A DNA stretch of 64,000 nucleotides, taken from the NCBI GenBank assembly GCA_038326325.1, contig JBBQJW010000006.1, positions 1 through 64,000 of the forward strand, in the 5' to 3' direction. The notes under the pieces are model-generated. The model ran no database searches and had not been told where the DNA came from. It saw nothing but the letters and a program-made list of their open reading frames with translations. Positions 27,901-37,253 of the stretch are shown in pieces. Both the position numbers and the translations under genes were made by a program. This stretch comes from UBA10324 sp038326325. GTDB lineage: Bacteria > Bacteroidota > Bacteroidia > Chitinophagales > UBA10324. How positions within the stretch are numbered: position 1 is the stretch's first letter; each line of letters begins with the position of its first letter.

Positions 27901-28550
27901 ACTACAGCAATTTTATCAATGATAAATTTTTCGTGAAAACTTTTAAATGCGACACTCCAATCGCTGCTTGAAGTAATTGCAGATGAAATTGCCACACCGT
28001 AAACTCCCATTGACAGAAGAAGATCGACATTATCAACTGTTACACCTCCAATAGCATAAACAGGAATTGTGAGTTTTCTTTTTGCATAATCACTCATTAT
28101 TTTTTCAAATCCGTTAATGCCTAGCAGCGGATTCAGATTTGATTTTGTGCTGGTGAAACGAAATGGTCCCAGTCCAACATAATTAGCACCATCACTCTGC
28201 GCCTGAATAATATCATCTATGTTATGGCAGCTTGCTCCTATGATGAATTTATTTCCAATCAGGTTTCGTGCTTCTTTGACTGTTACATCTTCCTTTCCAA
28301 GATGCACGCCATCAGCAACTGCTTCAAAGGCAAGATTTGGATTATCATTAATGATAAGAGTACTTTTAAATTTTTTGCAAAGAGTCTTCAATCTCAATAC
28401 TTCTTCCCACATTTTTTTTGGCGAAGCATTTTTATTCCGATACTGAATCCATTTCACACCGGCTTCACACGCTTTTCGGGCAATATCAAAATGACTTTGC
28501 GATTCCGTTTCAGTAGTGATGAATTGTATGCGTTCAAAGTTCGTGTTCAT
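27897..28550 (-). CDS. thiE: Thiamine phosphate synthase
   Basis: ThiE joins HMP pyrophosphate and thiazole phosphate to thiamin phosphate. The 217-residue TIM barrel shows the canonical active-site set: WIQYRNKNASPKKM for pyrophosphate binding, LIINDNPNLA, ADGVHLGKEDV, IGASCHN and YVGLGPFRFTSTK, and the phosphate loop AIGGVTVDNV. The complete motif set makes this, rather than the second copy at 29283, the likely active synthase. It overlaps thiD by 17 bases and thiG by four, so the genes are translationally coupled. Confidence 0.93.
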   Translation of the reverse strand: MNTNFERIQFITTETESQSHFDIARKACEAGVKWIQYRNKNASPKKMWEEVLRLKTLCKKFKSTLIINDNPNLAFEAVADGVHLGKEDVTVKEARNLIGNKFIIGASCHNIDDIIQAQSDGANYVGLGPFRFTSTKSNLNPLLGINGFEKIMSDYAKRKLTIPVYAIGGVTVDNVDLLLSMGVYGVAISSAITSSSDWSVAFKSFHEKFIIDKIAVV

Positions 28551-29307
28551 ACTCCTTTACTTTACTAGTGTGATGCCATCCGAGTAATCCTTCATCACTC
28601 AGAATAAATTGTATGATATATTCTTTAGCGAGTTTACACGACTCGGTTAAATTTTTTCCGATCGCGAGGTTCGACGCAATAGCAGAAGAAAGCACACAAC
28701 CTGTTCCATGCTTTGTGCGATTCAATTTTTCTCCGGGAATGGTAACTACTTTTTCATTCATAAATAATAAATCATCGCTTCGCTTATTTGAAGCATGACC
28801 GCCTTTCAACAACACATTGCATTGCTTCCCGAGAGAGAGAGCTGCTTTTTCTTCATCATCAATTCCGGTTAAAAATTTTGCTTCTGAAATATTTGGCGTG
28901 ATGAGAAATATTTTTTTCAAACAGGAAAGCCAATTGTTTTTCTCTGCATGAAAATCAAATCCGCTGCTGCTTTTAAGTACAGGATCCCAAATGATTTTTA
29001 TGTTTTTGTTTGTTGAAATCAGGAAATCAAGAATGGTGTTCAGCATTTTAATGTCGCGCACGATTCCGATTTTGGCAACTGTAACAGTATTTGCTTCTGA
29101 AATTATTTTCAATTGGTCAATCACTTCTTCATCACCCAACCATTTTATTTTTTCAATCCGGTTTTCATTCTGAAAAGTTATTGCGGTGCAAACTCCTAAT
29201 CCGTAAACTCCATGCTGCTCCATGGTTTTTACATCAGCAAGAATTCCTGCTCCGCCGCTCTGGTCGAAACCTGCAATGCTGATTACGAAGTTTCTAATAT
29301 TTTCCAT
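28534..29307 (-). CDS. thiD: Hydroxymethylpyrimidine/phosphomethylpyrimidine kinase
   Basis: ThiD phosphorylates HMP and HMP phosphate to HMP pyrophosphate, the pyrimidine substrate of ThiE. The 257-residue ribokinase-fold protein has ISIAGFDQSGGAGILADVKT at its start, WDPVLKSSSGF in the middle, and the anion-hole and catalytic aspartate motif GTGCVLSSAIA near the end. It overlaps both flanking genes, 25 bases with the ThiE-like gene and 17 with thiE. Confidence 0.95.
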   Translation of the reverse strand: MENIRNFVISIAGFDQSGGAGILADVKTMEQHGVYGLGVCTAITFQNENRIEKIKWLGDEEVIDQLKIISEANTVTVAKIGIVRDIKMLNTILDFLISTNKNIKIIWDPVLKSSSGFDFHAEKNNWLSCLKKIFLITPNISEAKFLTGIDDEEKAALSLGKQCNVLLKGGHASNKRSDDLLFMNEKVVTIPGEKLNRTKHGTGCVLSSAIASNLAIGKNLTESCKLAKEYIIQFILSDEGLLGWHHTSKVKEYEHEL

Positions 29308-29918
29308 TTGTCGTTTACTCTTTTGAATTCAGAAACGGGGTCAGGTGCGTGCCATACACTTCCTACCAATGCAAAACCTTTGAAGCCGAATTGTTTTACC
29401 TTTTCCAATTTGGAATAATCCACTCCGCCCAATGCAACGACAGTAAATTTTGTTTTTCGCAACGCAACTTCTAATGAATCTTCATTGAAAGTATTCTTGT
29501 AACCAATTTTTGAAATACTATCGAAAATCGGAGAGAGAAAAACATAGGAATAACCGGGATTGTTTTTCAGTAAACTATTTGGTGAGTGATATGACGCAGT
29601 AATTAAAATATCGGGGCGACGGAATTTTATCCATTGCATCATGAACCACGACCGAAAAAAGTTTTTGCGTCGGTGCCTTTCAGTTAAATGAATTCCTTTG
29701 AGTTTCAACGGAACACTTAATTCATGATGATGATGTATCACAACACGATTGCGAAATTTTTTATCAATTTTTTCAATGTAAGTGCGCAAATCTTGTGTTG
29801 AATATTTCGGTTTACGGATATGAAAAATTTCCAATCCACTTTCAAACATTTCATTAATTATCTGATGTTCGTTGTCGATATCTTTCGTATCGCTCATAAC
29901 AATAATAGTTGCTGACAT
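29283..29918 (-). CDS. Second ThiE-like protein (TenI-type, thiamine phosphate synthase family)
   Basis: The 211-residue protein has a TIM-barrel ThiE/TenI fold: IFHIRKPKYSTQDL, then GIHLTERHRR, then YVFLSPIFDSISKIGY, VALGGVDYSKL and FALVGSVW. It lacks the IINDN and HLGxED motifs of true synthases and has HHHHE and a basic insert instead. TenI relatives aromatise the thiazole tautomer rather than couple it to HMP, so a helper role in thiazole formation fits. It is the third gene after the riboswitch. Confidence 0.75.
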   Translation of the reverse strand: MSATIIVMSDTKDIDNEHQIINEMFESGLEIFHIRKPKYSTQDLRTYIEKIDKKFRNRVVIHHHHELSVPLKLKGIHLTERHRRKNFFRSWFMMQWIKFRRPDILITASYHSPNSLLKNNPGYSYVFLSPIFDSISKIGYKNTFNEDSLEVALRKTKFTVVALGGVDYSKLEKVKQFGFKGFALVGSVWHAPDPVSEFKRVNDKWKILETS

Positions 29919-29974
29919 TTTTTTTAATTTTTAGTTTAATATTTTCAGTTGTTTAAGTAGTAGTGTAACAGTTT

Positions 29975-31861
29975 CTATTTTATTTGTTCTTCAGCTACAT
30001 ATAATTCATTGCCAGCTTCAGCAAACTGCTTTGACATTTCATTCATTCCTTCTGCCAAAACATTTTCCTCAATTAGGTTATGAGTGGCTGCATACTCGCG
30101 AACTTCCTTTGTGATTTTCATTGAGCAGAATTTCGGTCCACACATGCTACAGAAGTGCGCCACCTTTGCGCCATCGGCAGGTAGTGTTTCATCGTGAAAT
30201 GCTTTTGCTGTATCAGGATCAAGCGAAAGATTAAACTGGTCTTCCCAGCGAAAATCAAATCGTGCTTTGCTCAATGCATTGTCGCGCACCTGAGCACCGG
30301 GATGACCTTTTGCTAAATCAGCAGCGTGGGCTGCAATCTTATAAGTGATCACTCCATCCTTCACATCCTTTTTATCGGGTAAACCAAGATGTTCTTTAGG
30401 TGTAACATAGCATAACATGGCGCAACCATACCAACCTATAATCGCGGCGCCAATGCCTGAAGTGATATGATCATAACCGGGAGCAATATCAGTTGTAAGA
30501 GGACCGAGTGTATAGAATGGCGCTTCACCACATTCCTTCAACTGCAAATCCATATTTTCTTTTATCAAATGCATAGGCACATGGCCGGGGCCTTCAATCA
30601 TTGTTTGTACTTCGTGCTTCCACGCAATTTTTGTTAACTCACCAAGTGTTTTCAATTCTGCAAATTGCGCTGCATCATTTGCATCGGCATTTGCACCGGG
30701 GCGCAAACCATCTCCCAAACTGAATGCAACATCATACTGTTTCATCAACTCACATATTTCTTCGAAGTGAGTGTAAAGGAAATTTTCTTTGTGATGAGAT
30801 AGACACCATTTTGCGAGAATACTTCCACCGCGCGAAACAATTCCTGTAACTCTTTTTGCAGTGAGAGGAACATAGCGTAACAGTACACCTGCATGAATAG
30901 TAAAGTAATCAACTCCTTGTTCGGCTTGTTCAATTAAAGTGTCCCGATAAATTTCCCATGTTAAATCTTCAGCAACACCGCCAACTTTTTCAAGCGCCTG
31001 ATAAATCGGAACTGTTCCGATAGGTACAGGTGAGTTGCGGATAATCCACTCGCGTGTTTCGTGAATATTTTTTCCGGTGCTTAAATCCATGATAGTATCA
31101 GCACCCCAACGACACGCCCACACTGCTTTTTCTACTTCTTCTTCAATTGAAGATGTAACAGCTGAGTTGCCGATGTTCGCATTAATCTTCACTAAAAAAT
31201 TTCGGCCGATAATCATCGGCTCTGATTCAGGGTGATTTATATTGTTCGGAATTATTGCACGACCACGCGCTACTTCATCACGAACAAATTCAGGAGTAAT
31301 CATTTTCGGAATAGCAGCACCAAAACTTTCACCCTTGTGCTGAAATAGCAAGTCACCATAATGATTTTTTAATTCATCGGTGCGCTGATTTTCGCGAATG
31401 GCGATGTATTCCATTTCGGGGGTAATGATTCCTTTTTTTGCATAGTGCATTTGCGAAACATTACTTCCGGTTTTTGCGCGAAATGGTTTGCGTGTTCTTT
31501 CAAATCGAATGTGATTCAGTTCGCTTTTGGTTTCCTGTGAAAGCGTGAATGAAGAAGAAAAGTTTTTTAATTCTTCAACATCTCCTCTTTCTGAAATCCA
31601 TTTTGAGCGAATGGGTTCAATGCCTTTTAATACATCAATTTTTTTATTCGGATCAGTGTATGGCCCACTGGTGTCGTAAACTGTTACACGCACTTTTTCT
31701 TTTTTCACATCACCATTTGTGATTATGTGAATATCATCAGTTTCAATTTCGCGCATTGCCACATTTATATCGTGTAGTTTTCCTTTCACCGTTATTTTCC
31801 TCGAACGCGGAAAAGGTGTTGTCGAAATTTTTTCGTGTTGAGGTACTTGTTGTGTTTTCAT
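29975..31861 (-). CDS. thiC: Phosphomethylpyrimidine synthase (HMP-P synthase)
   Basis: ThiC is the radical SAM-like enzyme that rearranges aminoimidazole ribotide into HMP phosphate. The 628-residue protein from ATG 31861 is of typical length; a TTG six codons upstream would extend it. It contains the N-terminal ThiC-associated domain, SRGGSILAKWCL, IEGPGHVPMH and APFYTLGPLTTDIAPGYDH, and the C-terminal cluster motif CSMCGPKFC (C-x2-C-x4-C). It lies 67 bases after thiS in the riboswitch-controlled operon. An octamer copy at 29964 lies in the gap downstream of its stop. Confidence 0.96.
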   Translation of the reverse strand: MKTQQVPQHEKISTTPFPRSRKITVKGKLHDINVAMREIETDDIHIITNGDVKKEKVRVTVYDTSGPYTDPNKKIDVLKGIEPIRSKWISERGDVEELKNFSSSFTLSQETKSELNHIRFERTRKPFRAKTGSNVSQMHYAKKGIITPEMEYIAIRENQRTDELKNHYGDLLFQHKGESFGAAIPKMITPEFVRDEVARGRAIIPNNINHPESEPMIIGRNFLVKINANIGNSAVTSSIEEEVEKAVWACRWGADTIMDLSTGKNIHETREWIIRNSPVPIGTVPIYQALEKVGGVAEDLTWEIYRDTLIEQAEQGVDYFTIHAGVLLRYVPLTAKRVTGIVSRGGSILAKWCLSHHKENFLYTHFEEICELMKQYDVAFSLGDGLRPGANADANDAAQFAELKTLGELTKIAWKHEVQTMIEGPGHVPMHLIKENMDLQLKECGEAPFYTLGPLTTDIAPGYDHITSGIGAAIIGWYGCAMLCYVTPKEHLGLPDKKDVKDGVITYKIAAHAADLAKGHPGAQVRDNALSKARFDFRWEDQFNLSLDPDTAKAFHDETLPADGAKVAHFCSMCGPKFCSMKITKEVREYAATHNLIEENVLAEGMNEMSKQFAEAGNELYVAEEQIK

Positions 31862-31928
31862 TTCAATTTCATTTTTCAAATTGTATTCATCTTCAAATTT
31901 TCAAATCAGCTAATCTTCAAATTGGAAG

Positions 31929-32132
31929 CTACCCACCCTGAGCGGCTTTAATTACAATGATGTTATCACTTTCATTCAATTTCTTTTTGCCCCAGTCTTC
32001 TCCAGCAATTACTTCTGCGTTCACAGCCACAGCAATTCCTTTTTTTGTTTCGAGCGAAAGTTGTTGCAACAAATCGCGGAGGGAATCCCCGGCTTGAAGT
32101 TCAATCACTTTATCGTTAACGGTGAGTTTCAT
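31929..32132 (-). CDS. thiS: Sulfur carrier protein ThiS
   Basis: ThiS is a 67-residue ubiquitin-fold protein whose C-terminal Gly-Gly is adenylated and then converted to a thiocarboxylate to deliver sulfur to thiazole synthase. The sequence begins MKLTVNDKVIELQAGDSLRD, has a central AVNAEVI strand and ends IVIKAAQGG with the required diglycine. It is the first gene after the TPP riboswitch. The ThiF-type activating enzyme is absent from the operon; a candidate lies at 40467. Confidence 0.95.
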   Translation of the reverse strand: MKLTVNDKVIELQAGDSLRDLLQQLSLETKKGIAVAVNAEVIAGEDWGKKKLNESDNIIVIKAAQGG

Positions 32133-32190
32133 TTCTTCTAAGTTTCAGTCAGTTATTTACCGACGAATAAAATCAGGTAAGGATTAAGAG

Positions 32191-32218
32191 TGTAACAGTT
32201 AAGAGCCGTTACAGTAAC
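32191..32218 (-). promoter_or_regulatory. Competing hairpin arms between TPP riboswitch and thiS
   Basis: TGTAAC at 32191 can pair with GTTACA at 32208 around an 11-base loop. GTTAC at 32208 can also pair with GTAAC at 32214 around one base. One arm is an exact copy of the dispersed octamer. The position just after the riboswitch aptamer makes these arms candidates for the expression platform. This is inferred from base pairing alone. Confidence 0.4.
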
Positions 32219-32301
32219 TTTTCCCTACGCCGGCATTATCCGTATCAGGTTTCAGGGTATGTTCTCAGTCCGCAATTTTTATGGACACCCCTAAAGTCTT
32301 T
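32219..32301 (-). ncRNA. TPP riboswitch (THI element)
   Basis: On the minus strand the sequence has the conserved aptamer blocks in order: GGGGTGTCC, GGACTGAGAACATACCC, GAAACCTGATACGGATAATG and CCGGCGTAGGGAA. These are the CUGAGA and ACCUGA-GGAUAAUG-GCGUAGGGAA signatures that bind thiamin pyrophosphate. The aptamer ends 87 bases ahead of the thiS ATG, so high thiamin pyrophosphate should lower expression of the operon from thiS to thiH, including the inserted DUF genes. Confidence 0.96.
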
Positions 32302-32303
32302 TT

Positions 32304-32328
32304 CAAATGTAATTTAATTTCATGGCAA
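32304..32328 (-). promoter_or_regulatory. Promoter of the thiamin operon
   Basis: On the minus strand TACATTTG (32311-32304) matches the -7 consensus and places the transcript start within a few bases of the first riboswitch base. A TTG at 32328-32326 lies 14 bases upstream, which is shorter than usual for the second element. Confidence 0.6.
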
Positions 32329-32429
32329 TCATTGAAATGAGATTAAAGTTATTCACGAAATACTCACACCTTATTTACCTTTAATAAGAATATTTAACGA
32401 AGTTTAGCTATAGCATTTACATTTAACGG

Positions 32430-32996
32430 GTGAAGAAAAAAGCTGTTGGAATATTTTATTTAATAATCTTTTCATTGCTGACAGTTGCACTTGGGTCAAC
32501 AAACACCATTTACAAAACAACGGAGGGACAAATAACTTTTGTTTCTGCCGCGGAGTTTGAAACAATTACTGCCACCTCTCAAAAATTAACCGGTGCATTG
32601 GATACATCGTCTCAGATGTTTGCTTTTTATGTAACCAATAATTCTTTCGAAGGATTTAACAGTCTGTTACAGCAAGATCATTTTAATGAAAGCTATATGG
32701 AGAGTGAAAAAAATCCGCGTTCGTTTTTTACAGGGAAAATTATTGAGCAAGTTACATTCAGTAAACCTGGTAATTATGGAGTGCGAGCAAAAGGAAAATT
32801 AAATATTCATGGGGTAGAGCAGGAGCGAATTATTCGATGCGATTTAATAATTGATAAAGACGAGATAAAAGTTAAAAGTGATTTTTCTATTTTTCTTGCA
32901 GAGCATGATATCTCTATTCCGAAAATTGCTTTTGAAAAAATTGCTCCCGAAATACAAATTCATGTGTCAGCAGTTTTGAAACCAAAATCGGAATGA
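32430..32996 (+). CDS. YceI-like exported protein
   Basis: The 188-residue protein starts at GTG 32430 with a signal peptide (VGIFYLIIFSLLTVALGSTN). It contains the YceI lipocalin-like barrel pattern: ITFVSAAEFETI, FYVTNNSFEGFNSLLQQDHF, SYMESEKNPRSFFTGKI, and KGKLNIHGVEQERII near the end. YceI proteins bind isoprenoid-like lipids in the periplasm; the ligand here is unknown. It overlaps the following kinase gene by four bases and has a paralogue at 37254 on the other side of the kinase/regulator pair. An octamer copy at 32664 encodes LLQ. Confidence 0.8.
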   Translation: MKKKAVGIFYLIIFSLLTVALGSTNTIYKTTEGQITFVSAAEFETITATSQKLTGALDTSSQMFAFYVTNNSFEGFNSLLQQDHFNESYMESEKNPRSFFTGKIIEQVTFSKPGNYGVRAKGKLNIHGVEQERIIRCDLIIDKDEIKVKSDFSIFLAEHDISIPKIAFEKIAPEIQIHVSAVLKPKSE

Positions 32997-35929
32997 GAAA
33001 ATTTTGGAAATTTATTTTTCTTCTGTTTTCATTTTTATTTCTTCAGAATAATCTGAAGGCGCAACTTCCGTTTGTGCGCTCGATTGAAATTGATAAATCG
33101 GTTCAGGATATAAAAGTGCAGGTAATTATTCAGGATAAACAACGGCTGATGTGGCTCGGAACCAACAAAGGATTATACAGATATGATGGTTCAGGATTTA
33201 AACTTTTTCTAAATAAAAAAGGGAGCGACGAAAATTTTGTCACCTCACTTTATTGCGATAAAAAGGGAATAGTATGGGTTGGTTACAAAAGTGGAAATAT
33301 TTTTCGGTTTGAAAATGACTCACTCAAGAATTTTGATATTGAAGAAGGAATACCGAAGGAATCCATTACTGGAATTCTGGAAGATAGCACAGGTCAAATG
33401 TGGTTTTCAACTTATGGCGAAGGATTGTATGTGTGGAATCAAAAACATTTTTATAATATAAATCATGATGATGGGTTATCTGATAATTCTGTTTACTGCA
33501 TTGTTGAGGATAATAAAGGAATTATATGGGCTGGTTCTGACGGTGGAATTTCGAAATGCAGTTTTGTAAATAAGAAAAAGCAAATAAAAAATTTCAGTAC
33601 TGAAAACGGATTGAACGATAACATTGTTAAGCGATTGATTTGGGATAAGAATGGTTATTTATGGTTTGGTACAGATAACTATGGAATAGGTAGGTTATTC
33701 ATCGACAGTGATAAAATTGAAATTCCCGAAGCATTTAAAAACTGGAACAGAGGTTCAATAGAATCAATGTTGCTGATTGAGCACGAGGTTTGGATCGGGA
33801 CAAATGCAAACGGACTGATTGATTTTGAATTTTCAGGAGATAAACGAATCAGGAATTTTAATGGTGTGGATGGATTTAAATATTCATCAGTGCAATGTTT
33901 GTTTCGCGATGATGAAGGAAATATCTGGATTGCATGCAAAGAACATCTGTTACAGTCCCCCGGAGAACGAATTGAATTTAAAAAAACAATTCAGGGAAAA
34001 CCCATAGCAAACATTCACGCAGTTTTGGTCGATTCAAAAAAACGAGTTTGGTTTTCTGATGATAGCGGATTGCATCAGCTTTCTTTTGATGTTGATGGAA
34101 CAGAGCAATTGAAAAATTTTAACATTCCGAATCTAAGATTGCCTTATAAAATTCTTACTATATACCAAGATGCGTTTGGATTTATATGGATAGGAACTTT
34201 TGATCAGGGAGTTTTCAGAATAGATGCTGAAACAGGAAACTCAGTTCATGTTGATGATAAAAAGGATTTAATGAAGCAAAGCGTTTTATCTGTAACAGGA
34301 AAGCAAAGTACATTATGGCTAGCAACTTTAAGCGGAGCGATAAAAATCACTCTCGGGGATGATGCACTGAAACTGAAATGCGCTTCGCAGTTTGAATATT
34401 ATAATTCAACAAACGGGTTGAACAACAATTTTATTTATCAGGTATTTCCTGATAGAAATAATAAAGTGTGGTTTGCTCAGGATGGAAAAGGAATTAGCAT
34501 GATGGATGCTGACGGCTTTCATCAATTTGGAGAAAATGATAGCGTGAAGGCAAAAACTTTTTTCTCCATCACACAAGATAGAAATGGAGGTATATGGTTT
34601 GCTTCTGCCGATCAGGGTTTGTACAGATATAAAACTGATCCGAATGTAAAGACCGGAAAATTTAACTGTTATAATTTATCGAATGGTTTGCCAAGCATGC
34701 ACATCACAGGTTTGTGTGCCGATAATATTGGGAATGTTGTTATTGTTTGCTCGGAAGGAATTGCAATGTTCAATCTCGATGCTGAAACTTTTAATTGGTT
34801 TAAAGATGCTGAAGGAATTATAAGTGTTGATGCAGATCTGAACACAACATCTTTTTCACCCGATGGAGTTATTTGGATCGGGGCAAAAGATCAGTTCATT
34901 GAATTAAATACTTCAATAGATCGGTTCCGAAAAATTCCTTTTCTCACTTTAGAAAAAGTGACTGCAATGTTGGATCCGATTGATTTTTCGGTGTATGCAC
35001 GAATACCTGCTAATCAAAATCATCTCTCATTTTATTTTCAAGGAATATGGTTTAGCAATCCACTCGAAGTAAACTTCCAATATAAAATGGAAGGACTCAA
35101 TCGTGACTGGATAAACACGAGCGACCGAACTGCAACTTTTTCTGATTTGAAACCAGGGCGTTACACCTTCCGTTTGCGTTGCTCGCGAACCAATGATTTT
35201 TCGCGAAGCGCAGAAGTAAATTATTCGTTCGTGATTCTCAATCCGGTTTATTTGCAATGGTGGTTTATCACTTTTTCCATTCTTGCATTTGTAGCGTTAG
35301 TGTGGTTGTTTTTAAAAATCAGAGACCGAAGAATGAATCTTGTGCAACGATTGGAAAAAGAAAAACTCGCATCGCAATTTGAAACATTAAAGAATCAGGT
35401 GAACCCGCATTTTCTTTTCAATAGTTTTAACACACTCGCAAACATTATTGAAGACGATAAAAACAAAGCCATTGAATACATTGAAAAACTCACTGATTTT
35501 TTCAGACAGATATTAGTGCATCGCGAAAAAGATTTAATTACACTCGAAGAAGAATTGGAAATTATTAACGACTATGTTTATCTGCAACAACAACGATTTG
35601 AAGGTGCATTAATAATTAAAAACTCAATCACAAAACTGCAGGCGATGAAATATAAAATTCCACCGCTGGCATTGCAGATTTTAGTTGAGAATGCAATAAA
35701 ACATAACGCACTTACCTCAGGAAGACCACTCACTATTGAATTGTTTTTTGCAAATGAATTTCTGATTGTAAAAAATAATTTGCAACCGAAAATAAATCAG
35801 GAGCCATCAACAGGAACCGGATTACAAAACATTACACGACGAATGCAGATGCTTGGCTTCCCTGCAATTGAAGTTGAAAAAACTGACACGCACTTTTTTG
35901 TTAAACTAAAACTCAATGAAACAAAATGA
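32993..35929 (+). CDS. Two-component propeller sensor histidine kinase (LytS-type kinase core)
   Basis: The 978-residue membrane sensor has a signal peptide at residues 1-23. Periplasmic two-component-regulator propeller repeats follow at about 40-640, recognised by recurring MWLGTNKGLYRYD-like and IWAGSDGGI-like units. A Y_Y_Y domain lies at about 665-735 (YKMEGLNRDW... LKPGRYTFRLR) and a membrane helix near 740-762. The kinase core has the phosphoacceptor His806 in QVNPHFLFNSF and the N-box Asn900 in NAIKHN. It should phosphorylate the LytTR regulator that overlaps it by four bases. The large propeller resembles sensors of polysaccharide in this phylum, but its ligand may instead relate to the flanking YceI lipid-binding proteins. 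Confidence 0.92.
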   Translation: MRKFWKFIFLLFSFLFLQNNLKAQLPFVRSIEIDKSVQDIKVQVIIQDKQRLMWLGTNKGLYRYDGSGFKLFLNKKGSDENFVTSLYCDKKGIVWVGYKSGNIFRFENDSLKNFDIEEGIPKESITGILEDSTGQMWFSTYGEGLYVWNQKHFYNINHDDGLSDNSVYCIVEDNKGIIWAGSDGGISKCSFVNKKKQIKNFSTENGLNDNIVKRLIWDKNGYLWFGTDNYGIGRLFIDSDKIEIPEAFKNWNRGSIESMLLIEHEVWIGTNANGLIDFEFSGDKRIRNFNGVDGFKYSSVQCLFRDDEGNIWIACKEHLLQSPGERIEFKKTIQGKPIANIHAVLVDSKKRVWFSDDSGLHQLSFDVDGTEQLKNFNIPNLRLPYKILTIYQDAFGFIWIGTFDQGVFRIDAETGNSVHVDDKKDLMKQSVLSVTGKQSTLWLATLSGAIKITLGDDALKLKCASQFEYYNSTNGLNNNFIYQVFPDRNNKVWFAQDGKGISMMDADGFHQFGENDSVKAKTFFSITQDRNGGIWFASADQGLYRYKTDPNVKTGKFNCYNLSNGLPSMHITGLCADNIGNVVIVCSEGIAMFNLDAETFNWFKDAEGIISVDADLNTTSFSPDGVIWIGAKDQFIELNTSIDRFRKIPFLTLEKVTAMLDPIDFSVYARIPANQNHLSFYFQGIWFSNPLEVNFQYKMEGLNRDWINTSDRTATFSDLKPGRYTFRLRCSRTNDFSRSAEVNYSFVILNPVYLQWWFITFSILAFVALVWLFLKIRDRRMNLVQRLEKEKLASQFETLKNQVNPHFLFNSFNTLANIIEDDKNKAIEYIEKLTDFFRQILVHREKDLITLEEELEIINDYVYLQQQRFEGALIIKNSITKLQAMKYKIPPLALQILVENAIKHNALTSGRPLTIELFFANEFLIVKNNLQPKINQEPSTGTGLQNITRRMQMLGFPAIEVEKTDTHFFVKLKLNETK

Positions 35930-36705
35930 CCAGAGTAGTTATTGTTGAAGATGAAAAGCCCGCTGCACAGCGACTGTTTAAATTAATAAAACTGGTGGAG
36001 CCCGATGCTGAGTTAATTGTGCAACTCGAATCAATTGTTGATGCTGTTAAATGGTTTAAAGAAAACAATCATCCTGATGTGATTTTCATGGATATTCAAT
36101 TGGCTGATGGAACGAGCTTCAATATTTTTAATGAAGTTAAAATCACTGTTCCTATAATTTTTACAACCGCATTCAATCAATATGCTATTGATGCGTTTAA
36201 AGTTAACAGCATTGATTATTTATTGAAACCAATAAAGAAAGAAGACCTTGAACTCAGTCTTCAAAAGTTTCATGCAATTCAGCCGAAGACAGGAAATATT
36301 GATTATGTAAACCTGCTGAAGAATTTAGTTGTAAAAGATTATCAGAAAAGAATTGTTGTTCGTTATGCCGATGTAATAAAAACTGTTGAGATAGATAACA
36401 TCGCCTATTTCTATACAGAAGAAAAATATACTTACCTCTATACATTCGACAGTCAGCGTTACCCAATTGATTTTACGCTTGACCAATTAGATCACATGAT
36501 TGACCCGCGACATTTTTTCAGAATCAATCGTCAGGTGATAATAAATTTCAGAGCAATAGAAAGAATGATTGCCTACTCAAAAGCAAGAGTAAAAATTATT
36601 TTAAAGCCATTGCCTGCTTTTGAAACAATAGTAAGTACTGAACGATCTCCGTATTTTAAAGAATGGTTAACAGGCAATTCTGAAAATTTCAGAATTGATG
36701 AGTAG
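35926..36705 (+). CDS. LytTR-family response regulator
   Basis: The 259-residue protein has a receiver domain (MTRVVIVEDEKPAAQRL, phosphoacceptor Asp56 in FMDIQ, conserved Thr and Lys in FTTAFNQ and YLLKPI) and a C-terminal LytTR DNA-binding domain at about 150-255 (IAYFYTEEKYTYLYT, FFRINRQVIINFRAI). LytTR regulators bind direct repeats and often act on envelope or surface genes. The four-base overlap with the kinase marks it as the cognate partner. Confidence 0.93.
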   Translation: MTRVVIVEDEKPAAQRLFKLIKLVEPDAELIVQLESIVDAVKWFKENNHPDVIFMDIQLADGTSFNIFNEVKITVPIIFTTAFNQYAIDAFKVNSIDYLLKPIKKEDLELSLQKFHAIQPKTGNIDYVNLLKNLVVKDYQKRIVVRYADVIKTVEIDNIAYFYTEEKYTYLYTFDSQRYPIDFTLDQLDHMIDPRHFFRINRQVIINFRAIERMIAYSKARVKIILKPLPAFETIVSTERSPYFKEWLTGNSENFRIDE

Positions 36706-36792
36706 TAACAGCACTATTTTTTTTTGGAATAACCTTTAGATTATTTCTTTCATACTTCTCATGAACCTTATTATTGTGTTTGTGGTTTTAAA

Positions 36793-37239
36793 TTGAAATC
36801 TTTTAGAACACATTCACTTTTGAAAAAAATATTATTAGTTAGTTTACTTCTTTTTTTATGCGCAGTTGGTTTTGGATTTTATGAATATTTCAGAACAAAT
36901 GCAAAGACTGCAGACTTAACTGCCAATGTAAAAATCCCTGCTATTGATTTATACAATGCCTATTCTGATAATGAAACTCATTCCGATTCACTTTACAGAA
37001 TGGAAGTTGTTGAAGTAACCGGAAAAGTAACAGAAGTAAAAACTGATACAAGCGGAATAATTGTTTTGTTAGATGGCGGCAACGGAATGTTTGGAGTGAC
37101 TTGTAGTTTGCAGAAAACAGATGAAGAAGTTAAGAAAATTGAAAAAGGTAGTACAATAACAATTCGCGGAATTTGTACTGGCATGTTAATGGATGTAGTG
37201 TTAACACGCTGTGCAATTGTACAGCCCGATAAAAAATAA
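36793..37239 (+). CDS. Membrane-anchored OB-fold (tRNA_anti-like) protein
   Basis: The 148-residue protein has one N-terminal hydrophobic segment (KKILLVSLLLFLCAVGFGFY) followed by a soluble part with the OB-fold pattern of the tRNA_anti-like family: VVEVTGKVTEVKTD, then GMFGVTCSL, then GSTITIRGICTG and VVLTRCAIV. Its ligand is unknown. Both plausible starts are TTG, at 36793 or 36820; the second would begin directly with the hydrophobic segment. It lies 14 bases before the second YceI gene, so it likely belongs to the same transcript. Confidence 0.7.
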   Translation: MKSFRTHSLLKKILLVSLLLFLCAVGFGFYEYFRTNAKTADLTANVKIPAIDLYNAYSDNETHSDSLYRMEVVEVTGKVTEVKTDTSGIIVLLDGGNGMFGVTCSLQKTDEEVKKIEKGSTITIRGICTGMLMDVVLTRCAIVQPDKK

Positions 37240-37253
37240 AAAATCAAATCAAA

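Noticed and set aside
28224..28568. Open frame of 114 codons on the + strand
   Set aside because: It is antisense to thiE and thiD, which are certain.
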